A stretch of DNA of 13,023 nucleotides from positions 1 through 13,023 of the forward strand of contig CAMLDR010000121.1 of assembly GCA_946478775.1 (NCBI GenBank), read 5' to 3'. The stretch comes from an uncultured Flavobacteriales bacterium (GTDB lineage Bacteria; Bacteroidota; Bacteroidia; Flavobacteriales; Crocinitomicaceae). The position numbers and the translations under genes were made by a program. Below, piece by piece: positions 10,583-13,023 of the stretch. The number at the start of each line of letters is the position of its first letter. Position 1 is the stretch's first letter. Under the pieces are notes generated by a model that saw only the letters and a program-made list of their open reading frames with translations, was not told the origin of the DNA and did not search any database.

Positions 10583-13023
10583 ATGAAAAATTTTTACACG
10601 CTAATTGTAAGTCTGCTATTAACGACCACCCTGTTTTCTCAGAATGAAAAAGTGAATTACGACAACGACAGTCGTTGGTTCTGGGGTTTAAATATCGGTG
10701 CGACGTGGACAAAAACGGATGTTCCGCACAAATTAGACCTGGGATACGGTTTGATGCTGGGGCGTCAATTCAATTACAACTATGGAAGGGCGATCAGTTT
10801 TGATCTGCGTTTGCGTTACCTCACCGGACTTTGGAAAGGATACAATACGGGTTCCGACTCCACAGGCATTTCTTCCAATCCTGTTTACAATGATTACAAT
10901 GCTGCCGGTCAGCCGGTAGTTTTGAACTTTGGTACCCGATTGCATGAACTGAGTCTGGAATTGGCTATCCATTTCAATAAGCTGAGAGAGCGCACCGGAT
11001 GGGACCCATATATTTTCGGAGGAATCGGTTATACCTGGTACCGTGCGAAAGGAGATCTTTACGGATCTGATGGCTTTACCTATTTATACGATTCTACGAA
11101 ATTGGCTGCAGGTTCTTATACACAAAGTGAAATCCATTCACTGACGGATAAAAAATTCGACACGGATTTGAATTCACCTGCAGGTATGGGAAGATTTATG
11201 CCGAGCGTTGGGGTTGGTATCGGATACCAGGTTGCAAAAGGTGTTTCATTGGGAATCGAGCATAAGACAACCTTTACGATGGCGGATAATTTTGATGGTC
11301 ATATCCAAGCTAAAGGGAAATATGCAAACGATTGGTACCACTATACCAGTTTCTACCTGAAGTTCCACATCAGAAGTCATTATGATCATACGACTACTTA
11401 CCAGGATACAACTCGTACTCCGGTCGTTACAAATCCAACCTGGACACAACCGGTAAGAACACCTCCTTTGGTTGATTTCACGAACCCAAGTGTTAGTGGA
11501 ACAACAGTCAATTCAAGCAGCTATGTGATCAAAGGCAAAATTCAGAACGTCAATTCAAGTTCGAATGTGGTTTTCAGACAAAATGGGAATTACATGACAA
11601 ACTTTACGTTCAATCCTTCTACTCAGGAGTTCCAGAGTGTCGTGACATTAGTACCGGGACAGAATACCTTTGAATTGACCGGAACGAACGATTTTGGTTC
11701 GGACATGGACCAAACGGTTATTAATTTTATAAGAGAAACACCAACTCCTCCGGTGGTAACTTATTCCAACCCGGCTTCCAACCCCACAACGGTGCAAAAT
11801 CCTGTTTTCTACTTGACAGGAACCGTATTGAATGTTACCGGAAAGGATAAAATTACGATGACTTTGAATGGAAACCCGGTTGTATTCACATACAATGCTT
11901 CTACCCGGGGAATCACCTCTACGCTCAATTTGATTACAGGTTCCAATGTGGTCACTACAACAGGAACAAATCAATACGGATCGGATACGGAGACTGCAAC
12001 GATCATTTACCAGCCGCAGCAAACCATTCAGCCACCGGTCGTTTATTTCGTAAATCCGAACATCAATCCGTATACAGTGAATCAAAACACTTTTGCTTTA
12101 ACTGCTGATGTATTGAATGTACCGGATGCCCAACATGTAACATTTAAGCAAAACGGAACGATCAATAATAACTTCGCATACAATGCGCAAACGGATAAAT
12201 TTACAAGCAATGTGATCTTAAACCCGGGACAAAACGTTTTTGAGGTAATTGGAACAAATGCAGCAGGTTCTGCTTCTGCAACCACGATTATTATCTACAA
12301 CCGCATTGCACCGAAACCTCCGATCGTAACCATTACAAATCCGGGAACAAATCCTTACGAGACTTCAAGCGCAGTATTCAACCTGAATGCAACGGTGTTG
12401 AATGTTACACAAAAAAGCCAGGTTAAAGTAACGCTGAATGGCACAAACCTGCCGAACTTCGTTTACAATGCTGCTTCAAGCGGGGTGACAGAAACTTTAA
12501 ACCTGGTTCCGGGTGCGAATGTGGTAACTGTTACAGGTACCAATACGGACGGAACAGATTCAAAACAAACTACCATTATCTACAAACGCGTGGAAACTGT
12601 TCAGCCGCCGGTTGTTCAGTTCACTAACCCGAACGTAGATCCTTACAATACTTCCGCGGGAACACAGAATGTCATTGCGTCTGTACTTCATGTTACCAGC
12701 CAAAGCGGTGTGAATGTGAACGTAAACGGAACAAACATTATGAATTTCACCTTTGTCAACAGCACAGCATCTTTTGCAGTAACCTTGATCGAAGGGGCAA
12801 ACATTATTACAGTAACCGGAACAAATACTGCCGGAACTGCAAGTGAAACACAAACAATTATCTATAGAAAACCGGTTTCGGTTCAGCCCCCGATCGTTTC
12901 TTTCATTGATCCAAGCTTGAATCCGGCGGTTTCATTAAATGCTACTTACCCGGTAAAAGCGCGTGTTCGTTTTGTGACTGCTGCAAACCAGATCGTATTG
13001 AAAATAAACGGTCAGGTTACAAC
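10583..13023 (+). CDS. Outer-membrane beta-barrel protein with tandem Ig-like repeats (3' end beyond the window)
   Basis: An open frame of 813 codons that runs off the right edge without a stop. Residues 1-19 or 20 are a signal peptide (MKNFYTLIVSLLLTTTLFSQ). Residues about 30-263 look like an outer-membrane barrel: alternating aromatic/glycine strands such as WFWGLNIGATWTK, YGLMLGRQFNYNYG, WDPYIFGGIGYTWYRAKG, FMPSVGVGIGYQVAKGVSLGIEHK and the closing WYHYTSFYLKFHI. A Thr/Pro-rich linker (264-293) leads into tandem Ig-like repeats of 94-96 residues, starting at residues 294, 389, 484, 579, 675 and 769. Each begins PP[LVI]V and contains NGxxxxxFxYN, LxPGxNxxxVxGTNxxG and TxIIY. That resembles bacterial Ig-like/glucodextranase B-like modules. 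There is no enzymatic motif. It probably has a structural or binding role in the outer membrane. The C-terminal domain, which would settle how the repeats are displayed, is not in the window. It is divergent from the T9SS cargo gene. Confidence 0.85.
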   Translation, partial: MKNFYTLIVSLLLTTTLFSQNEKVNYDNDSRWFWGLNIGATWTKTDVPHKLDLGYGLMLGRQFNYNYGRAISFDLRLRYLTGLWKGYNTGSDSTGISSNPVYNDYNAAGQPVVLNFGTRLHELSLELAIHFNKLRERTGWDPYIFGGIGYTWYRAKGDLYGSDGFTYLYDSTKLAAGSYTQSEIHSLTDKKFDTDLNSPAGMGRFMPSVGVGIGYQVAKGVSLGIEHKTTFTMADNFDGHIQAKGKYANDWYHYTSFYLKFHIRSHYDHTTTYQDTTRTPVVTNPTWTQPVRTPPLVDFTNPSVSGTTVNSSSYVIKGKIQNVNSSSNVVFRQNGNYMTNFTFNPSTQEFQSVVTLVPGQNTFELTGTNDFGSDMDQTVINFIRETPTPPVVTYSNPASNPTTVQNPVFYLTGTVLNVTGKDKITMTLNGNPVVFTYNASTRGITSTLNLITGSNVVTTTGTNQYGSDTETATIIYQPQQTIQPPVVYFVNPNINPYTVNQNTFALTADVLNVPDAQHVTFKQNGTINNNFAYNAQTDKFTSNVILNPGQNVFEVIGTNAAGSASATTIIIYNRIAPKPPIVTITNPGTNPYETSSAVFNLNATVLNVTQKSQVKVTLNGTNLPNFVYNAASSGVTETLNLVPGANVVTVTGTNTDGTDSKQTTIIYKRVETVQPPVVQFTNPNVDPYNTSAGTQNVIASVLHVTSQSGVNVNVNGTNIMNFTFVNSTASFAVTLIEGANIITVTGTNTAGTASETQTIIYRKPVSVQPPIVSFIDPSLNPAVSLNATYPVKARVRFVTAANQIVLKINGQVT
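11462..13023 (+). repeat. Tandem coding repeat, about 285 bp per unit (95-residue Ig-like modules)
   Basis: Unit starts at the PP codons are 11462, 11747, 12032, 12317, 12605 and 12887, so unit lengths are 285, 285, 285, 288 and 282 bp; the sixth is cut by the window end. All units stay in frame. Similarity is clear at protein level but diverged in DNA, pointing to old duplications. Units 1 and 3 share QNG and PGQNxFE. Units 2 and 4 share TLNG, a TLNL strand and NVVTxTGTN. This suggests an A-B-A-B order. Confidence 0.88.

Noticed and set aside
10733..12853. Several minus-strand frames opposite the barrel-Ig repeat gene
   Set aside because: The plus strand is one uninterrupted frame with signal peptide, barrel and repeats. 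The antisense frames recur simply because the repeats recur.
11462..13023. Regular spacing considered as a CRISPR array or other non-coding tandem repeat
   Set aside because: The 285-bp periodicity is in-frame protein repetition with diverged DNA; there are no short identical repeats with unique spacers.

Overview
The window looks like a contig end from a Bacteroidota genome, most likely Flavobacteriia and perhaps close to Crocinitomicaceae/Fluviicola (an inference from gene content, not a tested placement). Three things point there. Several genes have -7 boxes of the TAnnTTTG type. Shine-Dalgarno sequences are absent. The genes present include a type IX secretion system (T9SS) type B C-terminal sorting domain, a PorP/SprF protein and the order ftsX-DUF3098-uppP-truB-queA. 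The first 53 bases are not genomic: they match the Illumina P5/TruSeq universal adapter, so the leftmost gene is cut and its apparent 3' end is artificial.

Layout. (1) 1-53 adapter, then the N-terminal 172 codons of an aspartate kinase on the minus strand. (2) A minus-strand YceI-like lipoprotein with a structured 3' end and a terminator. (3) A divergent plus-strand cluster: ftsX, a DUF3098 membrane protein, uppP, truB, then queA behind its own promoter and followed by a strong terminator. It joins cell division and envelope-lipid recycling to tRNA modification. (4) A free-standing plus-strand gene for an HTH-Fic fusion (Xre-type DNA-binding domain plus AMP-transferase domain with an N-terminal inhibitory motif). 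It has its own promoter and an operator-like dyad, and lies between two terminators. (5) A convergent minus-strand CoA-binding protein. (6) A minus-strand run in the order of transcription: type B T9SS cargo, PorP/SprF (overlapping it by one base), and an OmpA-family coiled-coil lipoprotein, ending at a terminator. (7) A divergent plus-strand gene that runs off the right end: a signal peptide, an outer-membrane beta-barrel and at least five and a half tandem Ig-like repeats of about 95 residues.

Most of the window is ordinary Bacteroidota housekeeping. The parts most worth a second look are the self-contained HTH-Fic unit with its dyad, the barrel plus Ig-repeat protein with alternating repeat subtypes, the cargo/PorP/OmpA cassette, and promoter boxes placed so close to start codons that mRNAs may be leaderless. 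No RNA genes, CRISPR arrays or insertion sequences were seen. No gene-free stretch exceeds 300 bases; the longest is 572-817, which holds a promoter box, a terminator and small dyads.
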